Assembly (NCBI GenBank): GCA_014360945.1
Contig: JACIWM010000001.1
Coordinates: 1-38,285, forward strand
Source of the DNA: Candidatus Bipolaricaulota bacterium
GTDB lineage: Bacteria; Bipolaricaulota; Bipolaricaulia; Bipolaricaulales; Bipolaricaulaceae
Length of the DNA: 38,285 bases
Direction of reading: 5' to 3'
The position numbers were made by a program, and so were the translations under genes. Positions 7,848 through 17,319 of this stretch are shown here, piece after piece (the first letter of the stretch is position 1; every line of letters begins with the position of its first letter). The notes under the pieces are model-generated. The model was given only the letters and a program-made list of their open reading frames with translations, was not told where the DNA came from and ran no database searches.

Positions 7848-8156
7848 TCACAGCTTTATCTCCACGTCAATTCCCGCGGGGAGCTCCACATCCATGAGGG
7901 CGTTGATGGTGGCGGCCGTGGGCTCCTTTATGTCCAAAAGCCGTTTGTGGATCTTGAGCTCGAAGTGTTCCATGGACTTTTTGTCCACATGGGGCGAGCG
8001 CAAAACGGTATAGAGGTGGCGCTCCGTGGGAAGCGGAATGGGCCCACTGATCTTCGCCCGCGTGGGCTTCACCGCCTCCACGATCTTGCGCACCGCCTCG
8101 TCCACAAGTTCGTGGTCGTAGCCTTTTATGCGAATCCGGATCTTTTCCCTAGCCAT
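7848..8156 (-). CDS. rpsJ: 30S ribosomal protein S10 (NusE)
   Basis: S10 is a 30S head protein. As NusE it also joins NusB in transcription antitermination and couples ribosomes to NusG. The 102 residues contain RIRIKGYDHELVD, ISGPIPLPTE and RSPHVDKKSMEHFE, all typical. In many bacteria tuf lies directly upstream. Here rpsJ instead overlaps the end of fusA by eight bases. Confidence 0.98.
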   Translation of the reverse strand: MAREKIRIRIKGYDHELVDEAVRKIVEAVKPTRAKISGPIPLPTERHLYTVLRSPHVDKKSMEHFELKIHKRLLDIKEPTAATINALMDVELPAGIDVEIKL

Positions 8157-10233
8157 AACCTCGGCTCCTCAGCACCTCCCGGGCCAATTCTTCCGGCACC
8201 ACCTCGTACCGGGCCACCCGAAGGGTATGAACAGCACGTCCCTGCGTTAGGGAACGTAACTGCGTAGCGTACCCGAAAGTCTCCACCACGGGGAGGGTGC
8301 ACCGGATGATGTCCACCGTTCCCCGGGTTTGGATAGCTCGGATCTCGCCCCTTCGGCGGCCCAGATCCGAAACGACCTCGCCCAGGTACTCGCTGGGCGT
8401 GATTATATCGCCTTCGGCCACGGGCTCCAGGAGAAGAACCCCGCCCTCCTCCAAGGCGCGACGCAGCGCCTGCGTTCCCGCCGCTTCAAATGCCACATCC
8501 GTGGAGGTGAGGGGGTTGAATTTCGCTTCAAGGAGGATGGCCCGCACGTCCGTGACAGGAAAACCGCCCACGGGACTCGCGGCTAAGGCCCCTTGGATTC
8601 CTCGCCGCACTGCCTCCGCAAATTCCTTTGGGAGAATTTCCTCCGGCACCTCGGAATGAAATTCAAACCCGCCGCCGCGGGAAAGGGGCTCAAACCGCAC
8701 CCGGATCCAGGCATATTGGGGTTTCCCGCCCACGGTCTTTTCGAACTCCTCCACGATCTCCACGGGCTTGGCCAAGGTCTCCTTGTACACCACAATGGGC
8801 TTTCCCACGCGATGGGGGACCTTGAATTCCTCCCGCACTCGCCGAAGAAGCACTTCCAAATGAAGTTCGCCCATCCCGCCCACCAAAAGCTGCCCGGTGG
8901 TCTCGTCGTCCTGGACTCGGAAGGTCGGGTCCTCTTGGGCGAGCTTCATGAGGGCCTCGCGCAAGGCCGGCTCCTCTTTTTCCGACCGGGGCTCCACGGC
9001 CAAAAACACCACCGGCTCCGGAAATGCAATGGGTTCGTAGAGGATGGGATGGTCCGGATCGCACAGGGTGTTTCCGGTGTAAACTGGGGCAGAAAGGATC
9101 AGGCCCACAATGTCCCCGGCATAGGCCACGTCCATCTGTTCGCGTTTGTTGGCATGCAGGCGAAAAATGCGGGTCACCCGGGCCTTGGTCCCCTGGGTGG
9201 CGTTAAGGACCACTTGGCCCTCTTTGAGGGTTCCCGAATAGATCCGGGTGTACAAAAGCCGGTCCGCATAGGGATCGGTGAACACCTTGAACACCAACGC
9301 GGAGAAAGGTTCGTCGGGGAAAGGTTTTCGTAGCTCCTCGGTTTTTCCGTCCAGGGCGGTTCCCCGGGCGGGAGGGATGTCCAGCGGGGAGGGAAGGAAA
9401 TCCACCACGGCATCCATCACCGGCTGGACTCCGATCTTCTCGTAAGCTGAGCCGCCGAAGACCGGGACCCAAAGATGGTGGAGGGTGGCCTCCCGGATGA
9501 CCTTCACCGCCAATTCCAAGGGGATTTCCTCACCCTCCAAATATCGGACGGCGATCTCGTCCGAGACCTCGCTTAAAGTTTCAAAGAGCTTCTCTCGCCA
9601 GGCCCGGGCTTCCTCCTCCACCTCTTTCGGCACGGGAAGATACTGAAAATTCCGACCTAAACTTTCCGGGTCCCAGCGGATCGCGGAAAACCGGAGAAGA
9701 TCGATTATGCCGAGAAGGTTTCCCTCCCCATCGCGCCAGGGGTAGACGAGGGGCAGAGCTACGGCGCCCAATTTCTCCTCGATATCGGAAAAAGCGCGGA
9801 CGAAGTCGGCCTCTATGCGATCGAGTTTGTTGATGAAAGCGATGCGGGGAACGCGATACCGGTCAGCCTGACGCCAGACGGTCTCGGATTGGGATTCCAC
9901 CCCTTCCACGCCGGAGAAGACCACGATGGCTCCGTCCAAAGCGCGGAGGCTGCGCTCCACCTCCACAGTGAAGTCCACATGGCCTGGGGTGTCCACGATG
10001 TTGATCTGATGCCCGCGCCAAAAGACGGTGGTGGCGGCGGCGGTGATGGTGATTCCCCGCTCCCGCTCCTGGTCCATCCAGTCCATTTCCGTCGTGCCCT
10101 CATGGACCTCCCCCATCTTGTGAATCTTTCCCGTAAAAAAAAGAATGCGCTCAGTGAGGGTGGTTTTTCCGGCGTCGATGTGGGCGATGATCCCGATGTT
10201 TCGGACTTTACATATGTCGTAGGGGTCGGCCAT
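8149..10233 (-). CDS. fusA: Elongation factor G
   Basis: EF-G is the GTPase that moves tRNAs and mRNA through the ribosome and helps recycle it. Its 694 residues match the family length. The G domain has the P-loop AHIDAGKT (17-24), the switch I segment ERGITI (58-63), DTPGH (81-85) and NKLD (135-138). The later EF-G domains include GMGELHLEVLLRR and, near the end, YATQLRSLTQGRA. It sits between rpsG and rpsJ as in the str operon, but no tuf gene follows. A second EF-G elsewhere in the genome cannot be excluded. Confidence 0.97.
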   Translation of the reverse strand: MADPYDICKVRNIGIIAHIDAGKTTLTERILFFTGKIHKMGEVHEGTTEMDWMDQERERGITITAAATTVFWRGHQINIVDTPGHVDFTVEVERSLRALDGAIVVFSGVEGVESQSETVWRQADRYRVPRIAFINKLDRIEADFVRAFSDIEEKLGAVALPLVYPWRDGEGNLLGIIDLLRFSAIRWDPESLGRNFQYLPVPKEVEEEARAWREKLFETLSEVSDEIAVRYLEGEEIPLELAVKVIREATLHHLWVPVFGGSAYEKIGVQPVMDAVVDFLPSPLDIPPARGTALDGKTEELRKPFPDEPFSALVFKVFTDPYADRLLYTRIYSGTLKEGQVVLNATQGTKARVTRIFRLHANKREQMDVAYAGDIVGLILSAPVYTGNTLCDPDHPILYEPIAFPEPVVFLAVEPRSEKEEPALREALMKLAQEDPTFRVQDDETTGQLLVGGMGELHLEVLLRRVREEFKVPHRVGKPIVVYKETLAKPVEIVEEFEKTVGGKPQYAWIRVRFEPLSRGGGFEFHSEVPEEILPKEFAEAVRRGIQGALAASPVGGFPVTDVRAILLEAKFNPLTSTDVAFEAAGTQALRRALEEGGVLLLEPVAEGDIITPSEYLGEVVSDLGRRRGEIRAIQTRGTVDIIRCTLPVVETFGYATQLRSLTQGRAVHTLRVARYEVVPEELAREVLRSRGYG

Positions 10234-10245
10234 GGCCAGGAGGGG

Positions 10246-10719
10246 TCACCAGCGGTAGTGGGCGAAGGCGCGGTTGGCCTCGGCCATGCGGTGGGCTTCC
10301 TCTTTGCGGGCAACGGCGCGGCCCTGACCTTTAGCGGCCTCGATGATCTCCGCGGCCAGCCTTTCCACCATCGTCTTCTCCGGCCTCTCCCGGGCCGCGT
10401 CCCGGATCCACCTCAGGGCCAACATGGTCTGGCGATGGGGCGGAACCTCAAAGGGGACCTGATAGGTGGCACCCCCCACTCGGCGGGAGCGGACCTCCAT
10501 CTTGGGCATGCAGTTCTGCACCGCCTTGATAAACGTCTCCAAGGCCGGGCCCTCCCCGCGCTTCTCGATGAGGTCGAAGGCCTCGTACACGATCCGCCGG
10601 GCCAAGGACTTCTTCCCATCCCACATGATGTAGTTGATGAACTTCTCCACGAGTTTTGAGCCGTAGCGGACATCCGGGGGCACATCCCGTCCGGGGATGA
10701 CGATGTCGTAGGTGGCCAT
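10246..10719 (-). CDS. rpsG: 30S ribosomal protein S7
   Basis: S7 starts assembly of the 30S head and lies by the E site. The 157 residues carry KLVEKFINYIMWDGKKSLARRI, PKMEVRSRRVGGATYQVP and the end KEEAHRMAEANRAFAHYRW. The ATG follows the rpsL stop after one base. AGGAG inside the end of rpsL can serve as the ribosome binding site. Confidence 0.98.
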   Translation of the reverse strand: MATYDIVIPGRDVPPDVRYGSKLVEKFINYIMWDGKKSLARRIVYEAFDLIEKRGEGPALETFIKAVQNCMPKMEVRSRRVGGATYQVPFEVPPHRQTMLALRWIRDAARERPEKTMVERLAAEIIEAAKGQGRAVARKEEAHRMAEANRAFAHYRW

Positions 10720-10720
10720 T

Positions 10721-11098
10721 TCACTCCTCCTTGGGCTTGCGCACGCCGTAGCGGGAGCGGCTCTGGCGGCGGCCCTCCACTCCGGCCGCGTCCAAAGCCC
10801 CTCGCACGATGTGGTACTTCACGCCCGGTAAGTCCTTAACCCGTCCGCCCCGCACAAGCACAATGGAGTGCTCCTGGAGGTTATGCCCCTCCCCGGGGAT
10901 GTAGGCCGTGATCTCCCGCCCGTTGGAAAGCCGCACCCGCGCCACCTTCCGAAGGGCGGAGTTCGGCTTCTTAGGGGTGCGGGTGAACACACGCAGGCAC
11001 ACCCCGCGCTTTTGCGGGCAGCCCTCCAGGGCCACGGACTTGCTCTTCCACGGGTTTGGTTTCCGTCCGTACCTCACCAGTTGATTGAACGTCGGCAT
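10721..11098 (-). CDS. rpsL: 30S ribosomal protein S12
   Basis: S12 controls decoding fidelity at the A site. The protein has 125 residues. The two streptomycin-region loops have the wild-type form: TPKKPNSALRK and GGRVKDLPGVKYH. No known resistance substitution is visible at the two lysines. Eighteen bases separate it from the rpoC stop, with a GAGGTGAT ribosome binding site in the gap. Confidence 0.98.
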   Translation of the reverse strand: MPTFNQLVRYGRKPNPWKSKSVALEGCPQKRGVCLRVFTRTPKKPNSALRKVARVRLSNGREITAYIPGEGHNLQEHSIVLVRGGRVKDLPGVKYHIVRGALDAAGVEGRRQSRSRYGVRKPKEE

Positions 11099-11116
11099 AA
11101 ACGATCACCTCGAATT

Positions 11117-14100
11117 TTAATTATTTGCGGGCTTGGACTCAACGGACTCGTCGCGGGGGAAGCCCGTGCCCACCGGGATCTTCTTCCCCACCATGAGGCA
11201 GGCCTTGAGGCTCTCGAGGTAGTCCTCTTCCCCGCGCAGCGCCGCGTCGGAGAGGACCTTGGTGGTGCGTTCAAACGAGGCCGCCGCCAGCCAGGATTTG
11301 CGCACCAACGCCACCCGGGAGATCCTGAGGAGCTCCCGCTCGCCTTGCGGCAAGCGATATTCAGAGATACGTACAGTACGAGGCTCTCCATGGACCTCCA
11401 CCCGTATTTGCCGCACGCCCAAGGCCACCATGCGCTCCAAAAGGTCGCGGGTCAGGGTCTCGCCGGCCTCGGCCACCGTCACCCCGCCTCGGATCACGGG
11501 CGCAAGGAGCTTCGCTCCTACCAACTCCTCCCGGGCGGCCCGGATCCGCTCGTTCTCCTGGCTTAAGCGCTCCACCTCCCGCTGGAAGATCTCCAGGGGC
11601 ACGATGTCGTTGAGGAGGAAATCGGACTCTCCGGGGTCGATGATGCGCACATGGTTCAGGATTTGACGCAGTACGACCTCGAAGTGCTTGTCGTTGATAT
11701 CCACGCCCTGGGTCTTGTACACGCGCTGAAGCTCGGTGAGAAGGTATTCGAAGGCCTTGCGAACTCCGGCCACTTCCATGAGGTACTGGGGCGGGACGAC
11801 CCCTTTGGAGATGGGATCGCCGCGCTCCACCTTGTCGCCCTCCCGGACGATAGCGACTTCCGTGCACTCCACCCGGGCTCGGAAGCGGAAGCGCACATGA
11901 CATAGGTCCTCGTCGCCGCGGATCTCCTCCACCACCACGGTGTCGGAGAGGGCGGGAAGGCCAAGGCGCAGGACTTCTTGGCCGGCTCGGACCGGGCCGC
12001 CATGTTCCACCCGCGGCTCGATCCCCTCGGGAACGGGCACGATCAATCCCCGGCTGGACCGGTGCCGAATGGCCAAGGACCCGGGGGCAAGGAGAACCCG
12101 TCCGGAAGTTTCCGCCTGGAGGGTAAGGGGGCGGGAACGGGTGGTGAGTTTCGTCCCCTCCGGGACCTCCTCCCCGTTCTTCACCAGGATTTGCGCTCCG
12201 TACGGAACCTCGTAGGAATAGGTGCGGCCGTCCTGGCCGTGGAGGAGGATGTACCGATGCTTTTTGTCCTCCGTGATTTCTACCCGTCCGGCCACCTCCG
12301 CCACCACCGCCTCCTGGTGGAATTCCTCCGTGAGGCTTGCGCCCTCCTCCACTTCCTCACCGTGGGCCACCTTGGCCTTCACCCCTTGGGGCAGGGTGTA
12401 GAACCGGTCCAAATCATCGTCGAGGATGGCCAAGTATTTGCGCCCATCCTCGGTGAAGAAGAAGGCGCGGCCGTCCACCGGGCTTTTCAGGGAGAAGAGC
12501 TTGGAGCTATCCACCTCCTCACCCTCGGCCACCTGGAGGAGGGCGGCGGGCACGACCACCGTGCGGGGATCGGACTCGATCTCCACGATGTCTTGGCCGG
12601 TGCGGGCCGTCTCAAGTTTCACCACGCGCCCGGTCAAGGGTGCCACCGCGGCATGGGGAGCTTTCGTGGTTTTACGGGCTTCAAAAAGCTCTTCCGCTCT
12701 AGGAAGGCCCTGGGTGATGTCCACTCCGGCCACACCACCGGTGTGGAAGGTTCTCATAGTGAGCTGGGTTCCCGGCTCGCCGATGGATTGGGCAGCGATG
12801 ATTCCCACGGCCGTGCCCTTCTCCACGAGCCGGTGGAACGCGAGATCCATGCCGTAGCAAAGCTGGCAGACGCCGCCCGCTGTCTGGCAGGTCACAGGCG
12901 AGCGCACAATGAACCTCGGCCGCACCCGGATCTTCTCCACCCCCGCCGCCCGCAGCTCTTGGACAAGCTCCGGGGTGAGGGCCTCGTTTTCTCGGACAAT
13001 GACGTAGCCCTTTTCGGGGTGGTACACGTCCCGTACGGACTTGGCCAAATGCGCGCGCTCCTCCACCTTAGGCGCGGAAAGGTCCAAATCCACCTCCAGC
13101 CGGCCCACCTTCTCCGCAGTGACCCGATCGATCATCGTTCCTGCAGGGACCAGGACCTCGCCGGTGGCCGGATGGTAGATGGGCTCGGCCGTGACCCGGC
13201 CATAGAGCCGTTCGGGAATGTCCTCCATGATTTCCCCTTTGGGGGCGAAATAGAGGGGATCGATCTCCACCCCTTGCTTAGTTCCGCAATCGTATTCCTT
13301 GACAATCACGTCCACGCAGGCGTCCACCAATCGCCGGGTGAGGTACCCAGCGGTGGCCGTGCGCAGGGCCGTATCGGCCGTGCCTTTACGCGCGCCGTGG
13401 GTGGAGATGAAGTACTCGAAGATGGAAAGGCCCTCCCGGAAGTTGGAGATCACCGGCCACTCGATAACTCGCCCTTGCGGATCGGCCATGGGGCCACGCA
13501 TTCCCGCCAGTTGTTTCACTTGGCCGGATGAGCCCCGGGCACCGGAGGCCACAATCCCATACACGGGGTTGAACGGGTTGCGCGCGAGGTTCTGCATGGT
13601 GGCCTTCTCCACCCGGTTCACTGTCTCCCGCCACACCTGGGTCACGGCCTGATACCGTTGCTCCGCGGTGCACAGGCCCCGCTGGTACATGTGTTGGATG
13701 CGGTCCACCTTCTCTTGGGCTTCCTGGACGATCTCCCACTTTTCCGGCGGGATTTCGCAGTCGGGGACGGAGATGGTGAGACCGGAGAGGGTGGCGAACC
13801 TGAACCCAAGCTCCTTGAGCTGGTCCAAAACCTCCGCGGTCTTCTCCCAGCCGTGGCGAAGATAGCACTCCTCGATCTTGCGGCGAGTGCGGCGCGAGTC
13901 CCAAACAAGGTTGTAGTCCCGAAGATCAGGGGGAAGCACCTGGTTTAGAAGGGCTCGGCCAAGGGTCGTCTCCACAAGCTTCCCGTCGATCCTGATCTTC
14001 ACCGGCGCGTGAAGATCGAGGTGTCCCAGTTCCCAAGCTTTAAGGGCCTCCTCAATGGAGCGGAAGGCTTTCCCTTTGCCCTTTCCCTGGGGATTGAGGA

Positions 14101-16045
14101 TGGTGAGGTAGTAAAAGCCGTAGATCTGGTCCTGGGTGGGGGTGGCCAAGGGCCGGCCATGCGCCGGGGAGAGGATGTTCTTCGCGGAAAGCATGATCTC
14201 TTTGGCCTCCCACACGGCATCCTTGGAGAGAGGAAGGTGTACGGCCATCTGATCCCCGTCGAAGTCGGCGTTGTAGGGCGGACATACATGGGGATGGATT
14301 TGGATGGCATCCCCGTCCACGAGGACCGGCTCAAAGGCTTGGATGGAAAGGCGATGTAGGGTGGGGGCGCGGTTGAGGAGGACCGGATATTCCTTCACCA
14401 GCTTTTCCAAAGCATCCCAAACCTCGGGAAGCTCGCCGGCCAGGGCCCGGTTTTTCACCTCGTCGTAGTCGGCATAAGGAAGGCCCTCCACCTGGGCGAG
14501 GATGAAGGGTTTGAAAAGCTCCAGGGCCATCTTCTTGGGGATGCCGCACTGATGAAGCTTGAGCTTGGGGTTGACCACGATCACGGCCCGGCCGGAGTAG
14601 TCCACGCGGCGGCCCAAAAGATGCCGGCGTAGCCTCCCCTGCTTCCCTTGGATGCGCTCGGAAAGGCTCTTGAGGGGCCGACCATCTCGACCCTTGATGG
14701 GGTTGTCCTTCTTCTCGTTGTGGATGAGGGCATCCACCGCTTCCTGGAGCATGCGCCGCTCGTTGCGGAGGATGATCTCCGGCGCGCCCATTTCCATGAG
14801 CTTCTTTAGCCGGTTATTGCGGTTGATGATGCGCCGATAAAGGTCGTTGAGGTCGGTGGTGGCGAATTTCCCGCCCTCCAGTTGGATCATGGGCCGCAGA
14901 GCCGGGGGAAGGACGGGGATGACCTCGAGAACCATGTCCTGGGGCCTATTTCCGGAGCGGCGAAGCTGCTCCACCACTTCCAGCCGGTGCAGGATCCGCC
15001 GGCGGTCGGTCTGGCTCACCGTGCGGTCCAGCTCCTCCCAGAGCTCCTCGGCCAGGGCATCCAAATCCAGCGCGGCCAAAAGTTTCTTGATCCCCTCCGC
15101 GCCGGTGGCCGCCTCAAATCCGTCCGGATAGGCTCGCTGATAGGCCCGCACCTCCAGGGAGGAGAGCATCTGCCCAACTTTTAGAGGGACGTTCTCCGCC
15201 ACCCGGACCACAAGGTGGGCGAGGTTGTCCACCACCTCCACCACCGGATGGCCCTCCACCCCCTCGTAGCGGGCGCGGAGCATATCGAACATCGTTTGCG
15301 AACAAATTTCCTTGACCGGCTGCTCGCAGAGAAGCTCCCCTTCCGCCACCTCATCCCCATCCTCCACGAAAAGCTCGGCGTCCAGGGTCACGGGATATTC
15401 ATGGTGGCCGACCACCAAAACCCTGAAGGTCTCACCGTTTTGGAGCTTTCTCTCCTCGAACCGGACCCGTCCGGCCTCCTCGGCCACGATGCGCGGGCTT
15501 TCCGTGATCAAAAACGCCCGCTCCGCCTGGAAGGTGAAGACGCTCTGGAGGATGCGGAGCTCTGTGGCGTATAAGGTCTCCCCGGGTTTTATTTTTGGAG
15601 AGGCCGACTGGGTCACGATGTACAGCTCCTCCCTGGCCGTTTCCGTCTCGTAATACGCGATGCGCCTAAGATCCCGGCGTTTTATGCCCAAGAGGCGGGA
15701 AAGGGGGCTGGCCACGCCTTTCAGATACCAGAAGTGCACCACCGGGCTGGCCAGACGGATATGGCCCATGTTCACCCGGCGCACCGAGGAGTCCGTCACC
15801 AACACCCCGCACTTGTCACAGGTTATGCCCTCGTAGCGTTTCCCTCGATACTTTCCGCAGGCACACTCGTAGTCGTTCTCCGGACCAAATATCTCCTCCG
15901 CATAAAGCCCGCCCCGCTCGGGCTTATGCGTGCGGTAGTTGATGGTCTCGGAGTTCGTCACCTCCCCTTTGGACCAGGAAAGGATTTCCTCCGGGGAGGC
16001 CAAACCGATACGAATCCTAGCGATATCGTCACCAGAGATGGGCAC
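11117..16045 (-). CDS. rpoC: DNA-directed RNA polymerase beta-prime subunit
   Basis: This is the catalytic large subunit of RNA polymerase. Its 1642 residues compare with about 1400 in E. coli. The N-terminal zinc site is Cys61, Cys63, Cys76 and Cys79. The active-site motif NADFDGDQM is at 592-600, about 134 residues later than in E. coli. The extra length lies around residues 140-300, where Thermus and Thermotoga carry a sandwich-barrel insertion. The trigger-loop region QSIGEPGTQLTMRTFHTGG and the second zinc site (CQTAGGVCQLC plus an upstream Cys) are intact. The start is GTG, six bases after an FmdB-like gene. rpoB is not adjacent, which is unusual. Confidence 0.98.
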   Translation of the reverse strand: MPISGDDIARIRIGLASPEEILSWSKGEVTNSETINYRTHKPERGGLYAEEIFGPENDYECACGKYRGKRYEGITCDKCGVLVTDSSVRRVNMGHIRLASPVVHFWYLKGVASPLSRLLGIKRRDLRRIAYYETETAREELYIVTQSASPKIKPGETLYATELRILQSVFTFQAERAFLITESPRIVAEEAGRVRFEERKLQNGETFRVLVVGHHEYPVTLDAELFVEDGDEVAEGELLCEQPVKEICSQTMFDMLRARYEGVEGHPVVEVVDNLAHLVVRVAENVPLKVGQMLSSLEVRAYQRAYPDGFEAATGAEGIKKLLAALDLDALAEELWEELDRTVSQTDRRRILHRLEVVEQLRRSGNRPQDMVLEVIPVLPPALRPMIQLEGGKFATTDLNDLYRRIINRNNRLKKLMEMGAPEIILRNERRMLQEAVDALIHNEKKDNPIKGRDGRPLKSLSERIQGKQGRLRRHLLGRRVDYSGRAVIVVNPKLKLHQCGIPKKMALELFKPFILAQVEGLPYADYDEVKNRALAGELPEVWDALEKLVKEYPVLLNRAPTLHRLSIQAFEPVLVDGDAIQIHPHVCPPYNADFDGDQMAVHLPLSKDAVWEAKEIMLSAKNILSPAHGRPLATPTQDQIYGFYYLTILNPQGKGKGKAFRSIEEALKAWELGHLDLHAPVKIRIDGKLVETTLGRALLNQVLPPDLRDYNLVWDSRRTRRKIEECYLRHGWEKTAEVLDQLKELGFRFATLSGLTISVPDCEIPPEKWEIVQEAQEKVDRIQHMYQRGLCTAEQRYQAVTQVWRETVNRVEKATMQNLARNPFNPVYGIVASGARGSSGQVKQLAGMRGPMADPQGRVIEWPVISNFREGLSIFEYFISTHGARKGTADTALRTATAGYLTRRLVDACVDVIVKEYDCGTKQGVEIDPLYFAPKGEIMEDIPERLYGRVTAEPIYHPATGEVLVPAGTMIDRVTAEKVGRLEVDLDLSAPKVEERAHLAKSVRDVYHPEKGYVIVRENEALTPELVQELRAAGVEKIRVRPRFIVRSPVTCQTAGGVCQLCYGMDLAFHRLVEKGTAVGIIAAQSIGEPGTQLTMRTFHTGGVAGVDITQGLPRAEELFEARKTTKAPHAAVAPLTGRVVKLETARTGQDIVEIESDPRTVVVPAALLQVAEGEEVDSSKLFSLKSPVDGRAFFFTEDGRKYLAILDDDLDRFYTLPQGVKAKVAHGEEVEEGASLTEEFHQEAVVAEVAGRVEITEDKKHRYILLHGQDGRTYSYEVPYGAQILVKNGEEVPEGTKLTTRSRPLTLQAETSGRVLLAPGSLAIRHRSSRGLIVPVPEGIEPRVEHGGPVRAGQEVLRLGLPALSDTVVVEEIRGDEDLCHVRFRFRARVECTEVAIVREGDKVERGDPISKGVVPPQYLMEVAGVRKAFEYLLTELQRVYKTQGVDINDKHFEVVLRQILNHVRIIDPGESDFLLNDIVPLEIFQREVERLSQENERIRAAREELVGAKLLAPVIRGGVTVAEAGETLTRDLLERMVALGVRQIRVEVHGEPRTVRISEYRLPQGERELLRISRVALVRKSWLAAASFERTTKVLSDAALRGEEDYLESLKACLMVGKKIPVGTGFPRDESVESKPANN

Positions 16046-16051
16046 CGCTCA

Positions 16052-16270
16052 TCACCCCTTCTTCTCCGCTCCACCCTCACTTCTGCCCTTCTTTCGGCGG
16101 TAGTCGGTGGTGTAAAACCCACTTCCCTTATAGATCACTCCGAAATAGGAAAGGAGGCGCGTGACCGCATCGGCTCCGCACCCGGGGCAACGAACCCGGG
16201 GGTTCCCATAGGGAACAAGCTCACGAAATTCCGTCCCACAACGATCGCAACGGAAACGATAGATGGGCAT
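16052..16270 (-). CDS. FmdB-family zinc ribbon protein
   Basis: This small protein of 72 residues begins MPIYRFRCDRCGTEF. Cys8, Cys11, Cys28 and Cys31 form two CxxC pairs, and the later YKGSGFYTTDY matches the family ending KGSGxYxTDY. The family is named after the fmdB gene of a formamidase locus and is annotated as putative regulatory, but its function is not established. The ATG at 16270 has a strong AAGGAGGT in front, so an upstream in-frame extension is not needed. Its place directly before rpoC, within the same transcript, is where rpoB would be expected. The C-terminal tail is basic and low in complexity. Confidence 0.9.
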   Translation of the reverse strand: MPIYRFRCDRCGTEFRELVPYGNPRVRCPGCGADAVTRLLSYFGVIYKGSGFYTTDYRRKKGRSEGGAEKKG

Positions 16271-16329
16271 CGCCCACCTCCTTATGTCCTCATTCCGCGG
16301 GAAAGAAGCCTGACACGGAATCAAAATTG

Positions 16330-17310
16330 CTATTTTACCAGGGCTTCTTTAGGCTGCAAGGAGCCCGGTCGAACCGAAAGGCGAGAGGTCTCCTCTTCCT
16401 CTTCGGCCCGGAAGCAAACCGTCCAAGGCTTATCCGAGGAGAACCCGCCCACGTGCAGAAGATGGGCCGCCGCTTGGCGGATGAGGTCAGCCCGTTCCGT
16501 TGGGCTTATCTTCGGCCATGGCGCGCGCAAAAGGCCCAAAGGAGTCCCGGGAACAGGGATGTAAAGGCGTACATCCTCCGGCAAAAAGAGCTCCTGCAGC
16601 CGCACCTGTTCGGCCGGGGTCACGGCGATCACCAAAAGCCTTCCCGGACCCAGGCGCACCAGGAGGGGGAACTCCAAAAGGCGCACGAAGCTCGCGGTGA
16701 AAACCCCGTCCTGCGCAAAAGCTCGGCAGCGCCGAGCAAACTCGGGATCCCGCAAAAGGCAATATCGGCCGTTCGGAGGAGGCTGAAGGCCAAAGGTCTT
16801 GGCTAGCTCCGTAAGTTTTCCCTCCGCCTCCGTGGCGGTGAGATCAAAAAGCTTTTCCCGCTCGATCAAGCCCTCCCGTTCCGCCCAGGTTGGAGGGAGG
16901 AGTTTGGCGGAGAGGGGGCGGAGGACTCGGCCGCTTAGGCCCAGCTCCTCATCCGTGGCCACAAGCTCAGAAACGCCAAGCCCGCCTTTTCCTGCGACCT
17001 CACCGGTGATGATGAGGTCGAAACGGCGGCCGCGGAAAAGGCGCGCGGCCCGGGCGAGAAGAATACGTCGGCATGTCCCACACGGGAAAAGAGCGCCGTT
17101 CTCATAAGGAAGGCGTAAAAACGCGCGTTTCAAAGTCACAAACCGCAGGGAGATCCGTAAAGAATCAGCAAGTTCTTGAATCTCTTCTTCTCCCCGAAAA
17201 AATGGGGAACGGAAGAACACGAAGGAAAGATCTTTACAACCCGCACGTTCCGCAACTTTTGCGGCCAACAAACTTGCCGGACTTCCGGAAAAAAGGACTA
17301 CCGCGCGAAT
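16330..17310 (-). CDS. PP-loop ATPase family protein (ThiI/MnmA-like tRNA thiolation homologue) with degenerate PP-loop
   Basis: The body resembles PP-loop proteins related to tRNA sulfur-transfer enzymes: FPCGTCRRILLARAA with two cysteines four residues apart in the sequence, IITGEV, LRPLSAKLLPPTWAE, then ELAKTFGL and a CLLRDPEFARR segment. Reading back to the hpf stop, which is in the same frame, gives an N-terminus AVVLFSGSPASLLAAKV. This is the position of the PP-loop SGGxDS, here SGSPAS, so the second glycine and the aspartate are lost. There is no ATG, GTG or TTG between that stop and the loop. An ATT at 17310, four bases after AGGAGG, is the best start. A TTG at 17271 (313 residues) would delete the loop. 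ATP use is therefore doubtful. The family call is from memory of the motifs. Confidence 0.72.
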   Translation of the reverse strand: MRAVVLFSGSPASLLAAKVAERAGCKDLSFVFFRSPFFRGEEEIQELADSLRISLRFVTLKRAFLRLPYENGALFPCGTCRRILLARAARLFRGRRFDLIITGEVAGKGGLGVSELVATDEELGLSGRVLRPLSAKLLPPTWAEREGLIEREKLFDLTATEAEGKLTELAKTFGLQPPPNGRYCLLRDPEFARRCRAFAQDGVFTASFVRLLEFPLLVRLGPGRLLVIAVTPAEQVRLQELFLPEDVRLYIPVPGTPLGLLRAPWPKISPTERADLIRQAAAHLLHVGGFSSDKPWTVCFRAEEEEETSRLSVRPGSLQPKEALVK

Positions 17311-17319
17311 TACCCCTCC

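Noticed and set aside
11978..13531. A 517-codon open frame on the plus strand
   Set aside because: It is antisense to rpoC, whose frame is fully conserved. Long antisense frames are expected in high-GC coding DNA, and the translation shows no family pattern.
16271..16329. ATTCCG/CGGAAT repeat in the 59-base gap before the FmdB-like gene
   Set aside because: The stem is six pairs with a loop of about 17 bases and no T run, and no promoter hexamers were found in the gap.
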